Assembly (NCBI GenBank): GCA_934457415.1
Contig: CAKSHM010000001.1
Location: 186,001-250,000 of the forward strand
Direction of reading: 5' to 3'
DNA: 64,000 bases
DNA from: an uncultured Eubacteriales bacterium
Lineage (GTDB): Bacteria; Bacillota; Clostridia; Oscillospirales; Acutalibacteraceae
Below the pieces are notes generated by a model. That model did not search any database. It was not told where the DNA came from and worked only from the letters and a program-made list of their open reading frames with translations. A program made the position numbers and the translations under genes. This document shows, in pieces, positions 54,836-63,774 of this stretch; positions within the stretch are counted from its first letter, which is position 1, and every line of letters begins with the position of its first letter.

Positions 54836-55098
54836 TCGGTAAGTATTCCGTTCTCTTTTAGGATTTTTAAAAAAATATCTATTTCGTTAAGCGCCAAAAC
54901 CGAAGATATTGTAAAATTATCGGTTAAAGAATTAAAGAGCTGTTCGGCGGTTTTGTCTCCTTCTTTAAGCTCTCTCCATAAAAAAGCGGCGGTAGAATTA
55001 AGCTTGATAAGCTTGTTAAATCCTAAGCTCCTGTCGGAGCATATAACTATGTTTTCTCCTGAAATATTTTTAATATCAAAACTGTCTTTAATTTTCAA
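54832..55098 (-). CDS. PqqD-family peptide-chaperone protein
   Basis: The TTG start is preceded by GGAGGA. The 88-aa protein shows the PqqD pattern: N-terminal beta strands with FNKLIKLNSTAAFLWRELKEG and a C-terminal winged-helix portion. PqqD domains are RiPP recognition elements that bind precursor leader peptides and hand them to modifying enzymes. It is the first gene of a three-gene operon with the exporter and ppa. The partner enzymes are missing from view, so this may be a relic or act with genes elsewhere. Confidence 0.75.
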   Translation of the reverse strand: MKIKDSFDIKNISGENIVICSDRSLGFNKLIKLNSTAAFLWRELKEGDKTAEQLFNSLTDNFTISSVLALNEIDIFLKILKENGILTE

Positions 55099-55252
55099 GG
55101 CTTTGTCCTCCGTAAAAAATAATATATTATTATACTATGCAGTTTTGGGGTTAAAAATATGCTGTTTTTAATGCACTTGATAAAAACACTTGCATTTTTA
55201 TAAATTATATACTAAAATAGAATATATTTCAAGATATATTAAGGAGAAAAAA

Positions 55253-55750
55253 ATGGATACATTTCTTGAACAGCTTGTTTTGATTAAACGCGGAGCAAAA
55301 TATTGGCTCAGCGCCATAGGATTATGGCTTGCGGCAATTATAGTCAGCGCGGCTTTGTTTATGTTTATTCCTTTCATTGCAACCTTTGGCACGGCAGGCG
55401 CTCTATTCGGCGCTTATTATCTGACCAAAAGGCTTTATACAGAGTATGAATATATTATAACCAACGGCGCTTTTGATATAGACAGAATACTCGGCAAAAG
55501 CTCAAGAAAGCGCATTATAACCTTTGAGCTTTCGGCTGTTGAGGTTGTAGAAAAATTCAATCCCAATAAAAATTACGGTGAGAATTACTCTAAAAAAATC
55601 TTTGCCGCAAATCTTGACGATAAAAATGCTATTGCTTTAACCGTAAGAAAGGACTCAAATAAATTTTTGATTGTTATTTCTCCTAATGAACGCACGAACG
55701 CGGCTTTGATTAAATATATTCCGAGAATTGTTTATAACGGAACTCTTTAA
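55253..55750 (+). CDS. Small membrane protein with two helices and a PH-like C-terminus
   Basis: The start giving MDTFLEQL is chosen for its AAGGAG site; an upstream in-frame ATG lacks one. The 165-aa protein has two membrane helices (~22-60) and a beta-rich cytoplasmic part with YEYIITNGAFDIDRILGKSSRKRI, reminiscent of bacterial PH-like membrane proteins. The function is unknown. It lies 23 bp before nnr and is probably cotranscribed. Confidence 0.65.
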   Translation: MDTFLEQLVLIKRGAKYWLSAIGLWLAAIIVSAALFMFIPFIATFGTAGALFGAYYLTKRLYTEYEYIITNGAFDIDRILGKSSRKRIITFELSAVEVVEKFNPNKNYGENYSKKIFAANLDDKNAIALTVRKDSNKFLIVISPNERTNAALIKYIPRIVYNGTL

Positions 55751-55773
55751 AATTAAAAAGGAAGTGCCTTATT

Positions 55774-57231
55774 TTGAAAATACTTAACAGAAGCATGATA
55801 AGGTCTCTTGAAAAGAATGCTGCCGAAAGCGGCATTTTTTCTTATGAGGAAATGATGGAAAACGCAGGTTGTACGGCTTTCGGTATTCTTGCGGATAACT
55901 ATGATTTTGAGGGTAAAAAAGTTCTCGTAGCTTTGGGAAACGGGAATAACGGCGGCGACGGAGCAGTAATAGCAGAAAAGCTTTCAAAGATTTGTGAGAC
56001 CGAGATTTACAGACCTTTCGGAAATTTTAATTCTTATCCTGCAAAAAAATTTGAAAAAAGCATTTCCGATATTAAAAAAACCGAAACTTTAAGCGATAAA
56101 TACGATTATGTTATTGACGCGCTTTTCGGTATCGGATTAAACCGACCCTTGGATTTAAAAACGCAAGAGGTTATAAAAAAGCTCAATGACTTGTCGGGAA
56201 TTAAAATTTCGGTTGATATTCCGTCGGGAATTGACTGCGACGCTGAGGCTGGGCAGACATATGCATTTAAAGCGGATTTCACAGTTACTTTTATAGCCCT
56301 GAAGCCCTGCTTTGTTTTTCCGCCTTTTAATGAATATTCAGCTTTAACAAAGGTCGCTGATATAGGAATAAAACCAACAGATTATCTTTATAAAACAACC
56401 CATGCGGTTTATAAAAAAAGACCGAAAAACGCCCACAAGGGAACATTCGGAACAGCACTCACATTTTGCGGGAGCTACGGAATGTGCGGAGCATCGGTTT
56501 TAAGCGCGAAATCAGCTTTAAGAAGCGGTGTCGGTATTTTAAAAGCAGCTGTTTGCGATAAAAATTATTCCGCCTTTACATCTTGTGTTCCGGAAGCGGT
56601 TGTAAGCCTTTTTAAAACGGATTCGGACGGATTTGCCGATATTCCCGAAGAAAGAACGGTCTCTCTTTTAAATAGTGCAGATGCGGTTTTGTTCGGTTGC
56701 GGAACGGGGCGTTCCGATAAAGCTGTGAAAGCCTTGAAAGCAATTATAAAAAATTCGGAAATCCCAATGGTTTTGGATGCTGACGGAATAAATATCCTAT
56801 CACAGGATATAAATATAATAAGGGAAAGAAAAGCTCCTCTTATTATTTCACCTCATCCGAAAGAAATGTCAAGACTTACGGGACTTAGCGTATCAGAAAT
56901 TGAAAACAACAGGATAAAAGCGGCGGCGGATTTTGCCGAAAATTATAAAGCTACGGTGATATTAAAGGGCGCTAATACTGTTGTTGCATGCAGTGACGGC
57001 GAAATTTTTATAAATACAACCGGAAATTCCGGAATGGCGTCCGGCGGCAGCGGAGATGTCCTTTCGGGTATAATCGTCTCTTTACTGGCTCAGGGCTACA
57101 GCGAAAAGGATGCCGCCGTTACCGCCGTTTATATTCATGGGCTCGCAGGAGACTTTGCCGCAAAAAGGCTTACTAAAAGGTCTATGATTGCAAGCGATAT
57201 AATTGAGGAGCTGAAATTTATCCCGTATTAA
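55774..57231 (+). CDS. nnr: Bifunctional NAD(P)H-hydrate repair enzyme
   Basis: TTG start after AAGGAAG. The 485-aa protein fuses an epimerase domain (YjeF_N, GNGNNGGDGAVIAEKL near 55) to an ADP-dependent dehydratase domain (ribokinase-like, NSGMASGGSGDVLSGI near 425). It repairs damaged, hydrated NAD(P)H. The architecture and length are standard. Confidence 0.93.
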   Translation: MKILNRSMIRSLEKNAAESGIFSYEEMMENAGCTAFGILADNYDFEGKKVLVALGNGNNGGDGAVIAEKLSKICETEIYRPFGNFNSYPAKKFEKSISDIKKTETLSDKYDYVIDALFGIGLNRPLDLKTQEVIKKLNDLSGIKISVDIPSGIDCDAEAGQTYAFKADFTVTFIALKPCFVFPPFNEYSALTKVADIGIKPTDYLYKTTHAVYKKRPKNAHKGTFGTALTFCGSYGMCGASVLSAKSALRSGVGILKAAVCDKNYSAFTSCVPEAVVSLFKTDSDGFADIPEERTVSLLNSADAVLFGCGTGRSDKAVKALKAIIKNSEIPMVLDADGINILSQDINIIRERKAPLIISPHPKEMSRLTGLSVSEIENNRIKAAADFAENYKATVILKGANTVVACSDGEIFINTTGNSGMASGGSGDVLSGIIVSLLAQGYSEKDAAVTAVYIHGLAGDFAAKRLTKRSMIASDIIEELKFIPY

Positions 57232-57252
57232 AAAACAGGGGAGTTAATTTCA

Positions 57253-57759
57253 GTGAAAAAATTATTATTGATTCCGCTTATTCTTATAATTTTTTTAAGC
57301 GGATGCAAAAGCACGGATGAAAAAAAACCGGTTACTTCGGGCTTGGAATTCGAGGCCGAGGCTGAATATAATTCTAAGGAATATCTTTTAAAAGTTATGA
57401 TTACAGATCCTCAGAATATCAAAGCCGAGGTTAAAAAACCCGATAGTTTAAACGGTTTTACAGTAACTTATGAAAACAAAAAAGTAAAATGCGAATATCT
57501 CGGAATTTCCTATGAGCCTGAAACCGATGTTCCTTTGAATTCGATAGCAAATCTTATGTTTGCCTGCATTTCGGATTTGGATAACGGAAAAATCAAAGAA
57601 GACGGAAACTATTATTTAAACGGCAGTGAAGGAAACATTGATTATAAATACACTTATTCGCCTTTGGGTCTTCCGATTTCGCTCGATATTCCGGATAAGA
57701 ATTTAAAAATTATTTTTAAAAATGTCAAATCAGCAAAAACAGAAAAAGAGCCTGCATAA
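57253..57759 (+). CDS. Small lipoprotein of unknown function
   Basis: GTG start after AGGGGAG. The 168-aa protein has a lipoprotein signal with lipobox LSGC (Cys18), then a beta-rich domain resembling outer-surface lipoproteins that measure or bind small ligands. It follows nnr by 21 bp and ends in a shared terminator. I do not recognise the family. Confidence 0.75.
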   Translation: MKKLLLIPLILIIFLSGCKSTDEKKPVTSGLEFEAEAEYNSKEYLLKVMITDPQNIKAEVKKPDSLNGFTVTYENKKVKCEYLGISYEPETDVPLNSIANLMFACISDLDNGKIKEDGNYYLNGSEGNIDYKYTYSPLGLPISLDIPDKNLKIIFKNVKSAKTEKEPA

Positions 57760-57780
57760 ACAGCAGACTCTTTTATTTTA
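57744..57780. terminator. Bidirectional terminator between lipoprotein and DivIVA genes
   Basis: AAAAGAG and CTCTTTT outer arms with CTGC/GCAG inner arms (57752-57766) and T-rich sequence on both strands. It overlaps the lipoprotein stop codon. Confidence 0.85.
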
Positions 57781-57789
57781 AAAAAGTAT

Positions 57790-58341
57790 TCAAAGAGAAC
57801 TTACAAACTTATTTACTTCTTCAATCTTTGCTTCGGATTCAGCCTCATTTTCTTTAATAACAGACTTTGCTCTGTCTAACTCGGTTGAAAGACCTTCCAG
57901 GCTGTCATTGAATTTAGCTGTTTTTTCAAGCAGGTCCGATTTAATTTCGGAAAGAACATTGTGAGCGCTTTCGATAGAAGAAATATTCCTTTGCGCCTCT
58001 TCACGGGCGGCGGCTAAGCTTTCTTCATTGGATTTAATTATCGACCTTGCGTTTGACTGAGCAACAAGATAAAGCTTTCCGATATTCTTAGACACTCTGT
58101 CGATTTCTTCTTTTTGCGCATTGTAAGCGTCAAGCTTGTCCTGAATATCGCTTTTAACCTGTTCAAGCTCAGTTATTTTATTCTTTAAATCGGAAATTTC
58201 GGAATTAAGCTGAGAAATTGTTTTGTTGAAGTTCTTTTCCTTAGCGGCAAATTCTTTGTGTGAATTTTCGATGAACCCAAGAACATCTTCACAGTTGAAA
58301 CCGAAAAAAGATTTTCTGAAACCGACTGACATAATTTTCAT
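57790..58341 (-). CDS. DivIVA-like coiled-coil protein
   Basis: The 183-aa protein begins with a short DivIVA-type segment (GFRKSFFGFNCEDVLGFIE), then is one long coiled coil with heptads (ISQLNSEISDLKNKITELEQ). DivIVA proteins bind curved membrane at poles and septa and recruit partners. It is shorter and more diverged than canonical DivIVA, so a GpsB- or septum-related role is only possible. Transcribed alone. Confidence 0.7.
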   Translation of the reverse strand: MKIMSVGFRKSFFGFNCEDVLGFIENSHKEFAAKEKNFNKTISQLNSEISDLKNKITELEQVKSDIQDKLDAYNAQKEEIDRVSKNIGKLYLVAQSNARSIIKSNEESLAAAREEAQRNISSIESAHNVLSEIKSDLLEKTAKFNDSLEGLSTELDRAKSVIKENEAESEAKIEEVNKFVSSL

Positions 58342-58441
58342 CCCTTAACACATACTATATATAATATTTTAATGTCTGTTTTGCTTTTTGTCAACAAATA
58401 AATTATTTTGTTAATTTTTTATTAAGTATTTTTCTCTGCGC

Positions 58442-58470
58442 TTGACTTTAATAGGGCAAAAGGATATAAT
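58442..58470 (+). promoter_or_regulatory. Sigma-A promoter of pckG
   Basis: TTGACT (58442-58447), 17-bp spacer, TATAAT (58465-58470); start about 40 nt before the ATG. Confidence 0.85.
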
Positions 58471-58519
58471 GTATACGGCAAAAGTTTGGATTTTGTAATT
58501 CATATAAGGAGAAATAGTT

Positions 58520-60304
58520 ATGACTGAAAACAAAACTGTTTTAAAATGGTTGGACGAAGTTAAAGAGCTCGTAACTCCGGACAAGGTCGTTTGGATTGAC
58601 GGCAGCGAGGAACAGCTTGAAGCTATCCGCAAGGAAGCTGTTGAGTCCGGCGAAATGATTAAGCTTAATGAAGAAAAGCTCCCCGGATGCTATCTTCACA
58701 GAACGCACCAGAACGACGTTGCGCGTGTTGAGGACAGAACTTTTATCTGTTCAAGAAAAGAAGAAAATGCCGGTCCTACAAACAACTGGTGCGATCCGCA
58801 GGAAATGTATAAGAGACTTTATGATATTGCCCGCGGTTCATATAAAGGCAGAACAATGTATATTATCCCGTTCTCAATGGGACCTGTAGGTTCTCCGCTT
58901 GCCAAGGTAGGCATTGAGGTTACCGATTCTAAGTATGTTGTTCTTAATATGGCTATTATGACAAGAGTCGGACAGAAGGTTCTCGATGTTCTCGGCGATT
59001 CAAATGACTGGGTAAGAGGACTCCATGCTTCCTGTGATATTGACCCCGAAAAGCGTTATATCTGCCAGTTCCCTGAGGATAACACAATTATTTCCGTTAA
59101 CTCGGCTTACGGCGGAAATGTTCTTCTCGGCAAGAAGTGTTTTGCTCTTCGTATTGCTTCGTATCAGGGCTGGAAAGAAGGCTGGATGGCTGAACACATG
59201 CTTATTTTAGGTCTTCAGAATCCTAAGGGCGAAATTAAGTATATTGCTGCGGCTTTCCCGTCCGCATGCGGAAAGACAAACCTTGCAATGCTTATTCCGC
59301 CTGAATATCTCCGCAAGAAGGGCTACAAAATCTGGACTGTCGGCGACGATATTTCTTGGATGAAGATAGGTTCCGACGGAAGACTTTATGCTATCAATCC
59401 TGAAAACGGTTTCTTCGGCGTAGCTCCCGGAACAAACGCTCATTCTAACTTTAATGCGCTTGAAAGCACAAAGAAAAATACAATTTTCACAAATGTTGCG
59501 CTTAATCTTGACGATAACACTGTTTGGTGGGAGGGTCTTAATAAGGATCTCCCGACCAACTGTATCGACTGGAAAGGCAATAAGTGGGATGCCTCTAAAT
59601 TTGATAAGCATGATAAGAGCACATATGCCGCTCATCCGAATTCAAGATTTACCGCTCCCGCCAAAAACTGCCCCTGCATTTCAGATGAGTTCGATAAGGG
59701 CGAGGGCGTTCCGATTTCCGCAATTGTCTTCGGCGGCCGCCGCGCTAAGTGCGCTCCGCTTGTATATCAGTCAAAGAGTTGGGAAAACGGTGTATTCGTA
59801 GGCTCTGCAATGGCCTCCGAAACAACTGCCGCTGCAGCAGGCGCTGTCGGAGTTGTCCGCCGCGATCCTATGGCTATGCTTCCGTTCTGCGGATATAATA
59901 TGGGCGATTATTTTGCTCACTGGCTTGAAATGGGCAAGAAGCTCGGCGATAAGGCTCCTAAGATATTTAATGTTAACTGGTTCAGAACTGATGATGAGGG
60001 CAACTTCATATGGCCGGGATTCGGCGACAATATGCGTGTCCTTAACTGGATCGTTGACCGCTGCGAGGGCAAGGCGGACGCAACAGAAACCGCTATCGGT
60101 TATGTTCCGAAGCCTGAGGATATAGACCTTACCGATCTTGATATGGATATGGATACCTTAAAGAGTATTCTTAAGGTTGACAAGGATGTTTGGACCAAAG
60201 AGGCCGCTGAGATTGAAGAGCATTATAAGAAGTTCGGAGACAAGCTTCCCGAAGAGCTTCGCAAACAGCTCAATACTCTTAAGAGCAATCTTGAAAAAAT
60301 GTAA
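58520..60304 (+). CDS. pckG: Phosphoenolpyruvate carboxykinase (GTP)
   Basis: The 594-aa enzyme interconverts oxaloacetate and PEP with GTP/GDP. It has the P-loop FPSACGKTNLAML (near 245), YGGNVLLGKKC, the GTP-type FGGRRAKCAPLVYQ and NFNALESTKKN. In gut Clostridia the enzyme often works in the carboxylating direction to conserve energy; that is an inference. Codon use is strongly biased to C- and G-ending codons relative to its neighbours, consistent with high expression. Strong promoter and terminator flank it. Confidence 0.95.
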   Translation: MTENKTVLKWLDEVKELVTPDKVVWIDGSEEQLEAIRKEAVESGEMIKLNEEKLPGCYLHRTHQNDVARVEDRTFICSRKEENAGPTNNWCDPQEMYKRLYDIARGSYKGRTMYIIPFSMGPVGSPLAKVGIEVTDSKYVVLNMAIMTRVGQKVLDVLGDSNDWVRGLHASCDIDPEKRYICQFPEDNTIISVNSAYGGNVLLGKKCFALRIASYQGWKEGWMAEHMLILGLQNPKGEIKYIAAAFPSACGKTNLAMLIPPEYLRKKGYKIWTVGDDISWMKIGSDGRLYAINPENGFFGVAPGTNAHSNFNALESTKKNTIFTNVALNLDDNTVWWEGLNKDLPTNCIDWKGNKWDASKFDKHDKSTYAAHPNSRFTAPAKNCPCISDEFDKGEGVPISAIVFGGRRAKCAPLVYQSKSWENGVFVGSAMASETTAAAAGAVGVVRRDPMAMLPFCGYNMGDYFAHWLEMGKKLGDKAPKIFNVNWFRTDDEGNFIWPGFGDNMRVLNWIVDRCEGKADATETAIGYVPKPEDIDLTDLDMDMDTLKSILKVDKDVWTKEAAEIEEHYKKFGDKLPEELRKQLNTLKSNLEKM

Positions 60305-60324
60305 TTAAGCATTTTAAGTGTTTT

Positions 60325-60358
60325 AAAACCGCTGTCGATTAACCGACAGCGGTTTTTC
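60325..60358 (+). terminator. Terminator of pckG
   Basis: AAACCGCTGTCG pairs with CGACAGCGGTTT, followed by a T-run. Confidence 0.92.
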
Positions 60359-60386
60359 TTGATTTTCTATTGGAAATGATTATAAT
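60359..60386 (+). promoter_or_regulatory. Promoter of the MocR-type gene
   Basis: TTGATT (60359-60364), 16-bp spacer, TATAAT (60381-60386). The -10 box is half of TATAAT-TGAT-ATTATA, a possible operator. Confidence 0.6.
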
Positions 60387-60433
60387 TGATATTATAGAAA
60401 TATGATAATCGAAAGGATTTAATAATATCAGTT

Positions 60434-61483
60434 ATGGATAAGCTTTATATAACTATTTATAACAGAATAAAAAAAGAAATAATAGACGGCGTGTATAAAT
60501 CGGGGTCAAAACTGCCGTCAAAAAGGGTATGCGCTGAAAGATGGGGCGTAAGCGTTGTAACCGTAGAGCATGCTTATGCTTTGCTTGAGGACGAGGGCTA
60601 TATTTCGGGAACTCAAAGAAGAGGTTATTTCGTAGTATATAATTCAAAGGATTTTATTGATAACGGAATTAACAATCATAATGCAAGTACATTGCCTATG
60701 AAGGATTTTAATGAGATTTTCCCCGAATCGGTTTATATAAAGGCCGTAAGAAAGGTTCTTACAGAATATACAGCGGAGGTTCTTTCCGAGTCTGAAAATA
60801 CAGGGCTTTCTGTTTTTAAAGCGGCAATTTCCGATTATCTTTTCAGATGCAGAGGAATTAAGACCGCACCTGACAGAATTATTATCGGGTCAGATGCCTC
60901 TGCGCTTTACGGAATTATTATATCGCTTTTAGGCGGTGAAAAAATATTCGCGATAGAAGACCCGTCCTATAAAAAAATTGAAAATACATATAAGCTCCAT
61001 AAAATCCGTTTTGAAAAATTAAGGCTTGAAACAGGCGGACTGAATTCCGAGGCGCTTAAATTCTCTTCGGCGGAGGTTTTACATGTCACGACTTACAGAT
61101 CATATCCCAGCGGAATAACGGCATCAGCGGCTAAGAGAGCCGAATATATTGATTGGGCAAAGAAAAGAAGCGGAATTATAATTGAGGATGATTACGGCTC
61201 TGAGTTTTATAAATATCGTAAACCCTTTGATACTCTTTTTTCGCTCGGAAATCAAAATGTTATTTATCTGAATACATTTTCAAAAACCGTTTCACCGGCT
61301 GTTAAAACAGGATATCTTGTTTTGCCCGAAACGCTTAAGGAGCTGATTAAAAAAAATGAGGAAAAAATTTCGTGTTCCGTTCCTACTCTTGAACAGCTTG
61401 TGCTTACAACTCTTTTAAATGACGGAAGTTTTGAAAGAAATTTAAACAGGATAAGAAGAAAAATAAGAAAAGGGGAAATATAA
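60434..61483 (+). CDS. MocR/GntR regulator with aminotransferase domain, C-terminally short
   Basis: Residues 1-70 are a GntR winged helix (LPSKRVCAERWGVSVVTVEHAYALLEDEGYI). A fold type I aminotransferase domain follows with the PLP lysine in NTFSKTVSPAVKTGYL (near 285). The protein ends at RRKIRKGEI after 349 aa. Family members usually run to about 450-490 aa, so the C-terminal small subdomain is missing. The next gene's stop on the other strand lies only 11 bp further, so no continuation exists here. It may be a truncated, non-functional gene or a shortened regulator. The nearest ribosome-binding-like sequence is rather far upstream (about 15 nt). Confidence 0.8.
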   Translation: MDKLYITIYNRIKKEIIDGVYKSGSKLPSKRVCAERWGVSVVTVEHAYALLEDEGYISGTQRRGYFVVYNSKDFIDNGINNHNASTLPMKDFNEIFPESVYIKAVRKVLTEYTAEVLSESENTGLSVFKAAISDYLFRCRGIKTAPDRIIIGSDASALYGIIISLLGGEKIFAIEDPSYKKIENTYKLHKIRFEKLRLETGGLNSEALKFSSAEVLHVTTYRSYPSGITASAAKRAEYIDWAKKRSGIIIEDDYGSEFYKYRKPFDTLFSLGNQNVIYLNTFSKTVSPAVKTGYLVLPETLKELIKKNEEKISCSVPTLEQLVLTTLLNDGSFERNLNRIRRKIRKGEI

Positions 61484-61494
61484 AAGCTTTTTGT

Positions 61495-62757
61495 TTATAT
61501 TATTATTTGTAACACAAATAAGTTTCCGCTGACTGTAAAATGGCAGTTGCCTTTAAGCTTTTCTGTCGTATATCTTATGCTTTGCGTTCCGTAACCGTGA
61601 CCCTCCTTAGAGGCTGTCGGAATTCCGTTCACCATTTCAGGTGCTTTTGAAAATGTATTTTTAACGGAAATCAAAAGCTTCCCGTTTGTTTTTGACATGT
61701 AAATATCAATCAGCTTTTCGTCCGCATCCTTTGCGGCGTTTACAGCATTTTCAATTGCGTTTGAAAGAATTGAAGAAAGGTCGATTTCGGATATCGGAAG
61801 CAATTCGGGAATTTCAAAACGGTATTTAAATTCAATACCGTTCTTTTTTATTTCTTCTTTAAAGGAAGAAATTATCAGGTTTACAAGCTCATTTCCACAA
61901 TATTTTTTGACAGCAGTATTATCGGCATAGCTTACAACTTCACCGATGTATTTAATCGCTTTATCATTTTCTCCGTTTTCTATAAGTGAGGATATATTCA
62001 TAAGAAAATGCCTCATATCATGCCTTAAAATTCTTATTGTATTTTCAGAACGTCTGATGATTTCGATATCTTTTTCGGATTGTTTTCTCTTCATTTCAAT
62101 AAGAGTGTTAAGCTGCTCTGCTTCTCTTTTTTCTTCATATTGTTTAAAATAAAGAAATATGAATATTATGTAGCTTATGCAAAGCATAAATCCTAAAAAT
62201 TCGACTATTATTTCTCTGCCTGAATAAAGCAGCGAAGTATAAACTCCTGCAATGTAGTCAAAAAGATAATAAACAAGCGGTAAAATTCCGAAAATAAGAA
62301 TTGACTTTGCGGGTTTTGAAATCAATTGCGCCGTGGCATCGGAAACATATTGAATTAAAAGAATAAATACGGCAACGGTAATAACTGTCCGTACGCAGTA
62401 ATAAACCCATAGTTTAGATGTAATATTAAGAGCGACTATTCCTACCCAGTTGCTTATCTGACAGCAAAGGTAGGCGGTAAGCACCGATAAAAGCGAAACA
62501 GGGAATTTATATTTGAATTTAAAGGTCAGATAAAGCGTCAGCGGCAAATGGATAATAAAAGGATAAATCTTTTCCGTACCTTCTGTTCCGAACAGCATAT
62601 AAGAAGAAATATAAACCAAGCCAACGGCAAAAGAAAACATCAGTAAATTAAGAATATTTTTCTTTGACATTTTTATTCCCAAAAACGCCGCTGAAATATA
62701 AACTCCGAATAGAAGAGTTGTTGCGTTATGCAGTAACCCGAATACAGTTTCAAGCAT
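61495..62757 (-). CDS. AgrC/VirS-type sensor kinase (GHKL)
   Basis: The 420-aa kinase has six or seven N-terminal membrane helices (~5-205), a short coiled coil, the H-box RHDMRHFLMNIS (near 245), the N-box NAIENAVNAAKD (near 334) and GHGYGTQSIRYTTEKLKG. This is the class that senses peptides or other small signals in Firmicutes. No agrB or agrD lies in the window. It follows its response regulator gene. Confidence 0.9.
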   Translation of the reverse strand: MLETVFGLLHNATTLLFGVYISAAFLGIKMSKKNILNLLMFSFAVGLVYISSYMLFGTEGTEKIYPFIIHLPLTLYLTFKFKYKFPVSLLSVLTAYLCCQISNWVGIVALNITSKLWVYYCVRTVITVAVFILLIQYVSDATAQLISKPAKSILIFGILPLVYYLFDYIAGVYTSLLYSGREIIVEFLGFMLCISYIIFIFLYFKQYEEKREAEQLNTLIEMKRKQSEKDIEIIRRSENTIRILRHDMRHFLMNISSLIENGENDKAIKYIGEVVSYADNTAVKKYCGNELVNLIISSFKEEIKKNGIEFKYRFEIPELLPISEIDLSSILSNAIENAVNAAKDADEKLIDIYMSKTNGKLLISVKNTFSKAPEMVNGIPTASKEGHGYGTQSIRYTTEKLKGNCHFTVSGNLFVLQIII

Positions 62758-62820
62758 ATTTTTTCATTCCTTTTTTGAGGCAAAGTATTATGCGAAATTT
62801 TGTTTCACAGGCGTGACAGG

Positions 62821-63552
62821 TTAGTTTCCTGTCGCACTAAACATTAAAGCAAAATAGGCTTCTTTGAATTCCTTTGAATATCCTCTGGCTATCGGAACGG
62901 ATTTGCCTGATTTAAAGGTGATTTCCGTAGTGTTGAAAAGATGAACATTCGGCATATAAACAAGGTAGCTCCTGTGACATTTGAAAAATCCTTTTTCAAG
63001 CGGAAGCGCCGCCTCAAAATAATATAGCGGTTCGTTGGTTTCATAGATTTTCCCGTCAGACAAATGAACGGCTACTTTTTTGTTCATAGCTTCGATAAAT
63101 TCAATATCATGATAATATATTTTCAGATATCCGAAATCCGTTCTGATAACTATGTTTTCGGCTTCTTTTATAAGCTCTTTGCAGCAATCGTCCAAAGTCT
63201 TTTTTATTTTTTCTTCTCTTACGGGTTTTAGCAAATATCCTTCTGCCTTAACATCGTATGATTCCAATGCAAATTCCGGCGAGGAGGTAAGAAAAATTAT
63301 TTTAACCGCCGAATCGGTCAGTCTAAGCTCGCGCGCGGTTTCCATTCCGCTTAAAAGCGGCATTATTATATCAAGAAAAATAATGTCAAGCTTATTCGAA
63401 AAATCAGCTTTTATAAGCTCGTCGCCGTTTGAAAAAGAAAAAATCTGTATCGGAATTCTTAATTCTTCGGACCATTTTTTAATCTGTTCGGTTGTTTGCT
63501 TTAAAATGTCTTCATTGTCGTCACAGACGGCGATTTTTATTTTTTTATCCAC
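62821..63552 (-). CDS. LytTR-family response regulator (AgrA type)
   Basis: The start is set at the GTG giving MDKKIKIAVCDDN, 7 nt after AGAGG; an earlier GTG at 63558 is too close to that site. The protein has a receiver domain (CDDNEDI; phospho-Asp in IIFLDIIMPLLSG) and a C-terminal LytTR DNA-binding domain (~140-240; KGFFKCHRSYLVYMPNV). It should bind paired ~9-bp direct repeats. Such repeats are present upstream of the divergent secreted-protein gene. Confidence 0.92.
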   Translation of the reverse strand: MDKKIKIAVCDDNEDILKQTTEQIKKWSEELRIPIQIFSFSNGDELIKADFSNKLDIIFLDIIMPLLSGMETARELRLTDSAVKIIFLTSSPEFALESYDVKAEGYLLKPVREEKIKKTLDDCCKELIKEAENIVIRTDFGYLKIYYHDIEFIEAMNKKVAVHLSDGKIYETNEPLYYFEAALPLEKGFFKCHRSYLVYMPNVHLFNTTEITFKSGKSVPIARGYSKEFKEAYFALMFSATGN

Positions 63553-63619
63553 TTCCACACCTCTTTTGACTTTTTTCCAAACTATATTTTACTATAAATT
63601 CAGCAAACTTTCAATTAGA

Positions 63620-63697
63620 TAAATTTGCAATTCGCTCCTTAAATTTGTCATTTCACGAAAACCGCAAAATTTTAAAATATTTTTATGATAATATAAT
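63620..63697 (+). promoter_or_regulatory. Direct repeats and -10 box before the divergent secreted-protein gene
   Basis: TAAATTTGCAATTC (63620-63633) and TAAATTTGTCATTTC (63640-63654) are direct repeats 20 bp apart. A third partial copy, AAACTTTCAATT, lies at 63605. TATAAT is at 63692-63697 with no good -35 box. This suits activation by a LytTR-type regulator. Confidence 0.55.
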
Positions 63698-63774
63698 TAT
63701 AAATTGCAGTCGGTAAATAAGGTGCGGTAATTTTAAACCGACACTGAAATTTTTCGGCAGAACGGAGAGTAAGT

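Noticed and set aside
52667..55098. Complete RiPP biosynthetic cluster
   Set aside because: Only a PqqD protein and an exporter are present; no precursor or modifying enzyme could be found on either strand nearby.
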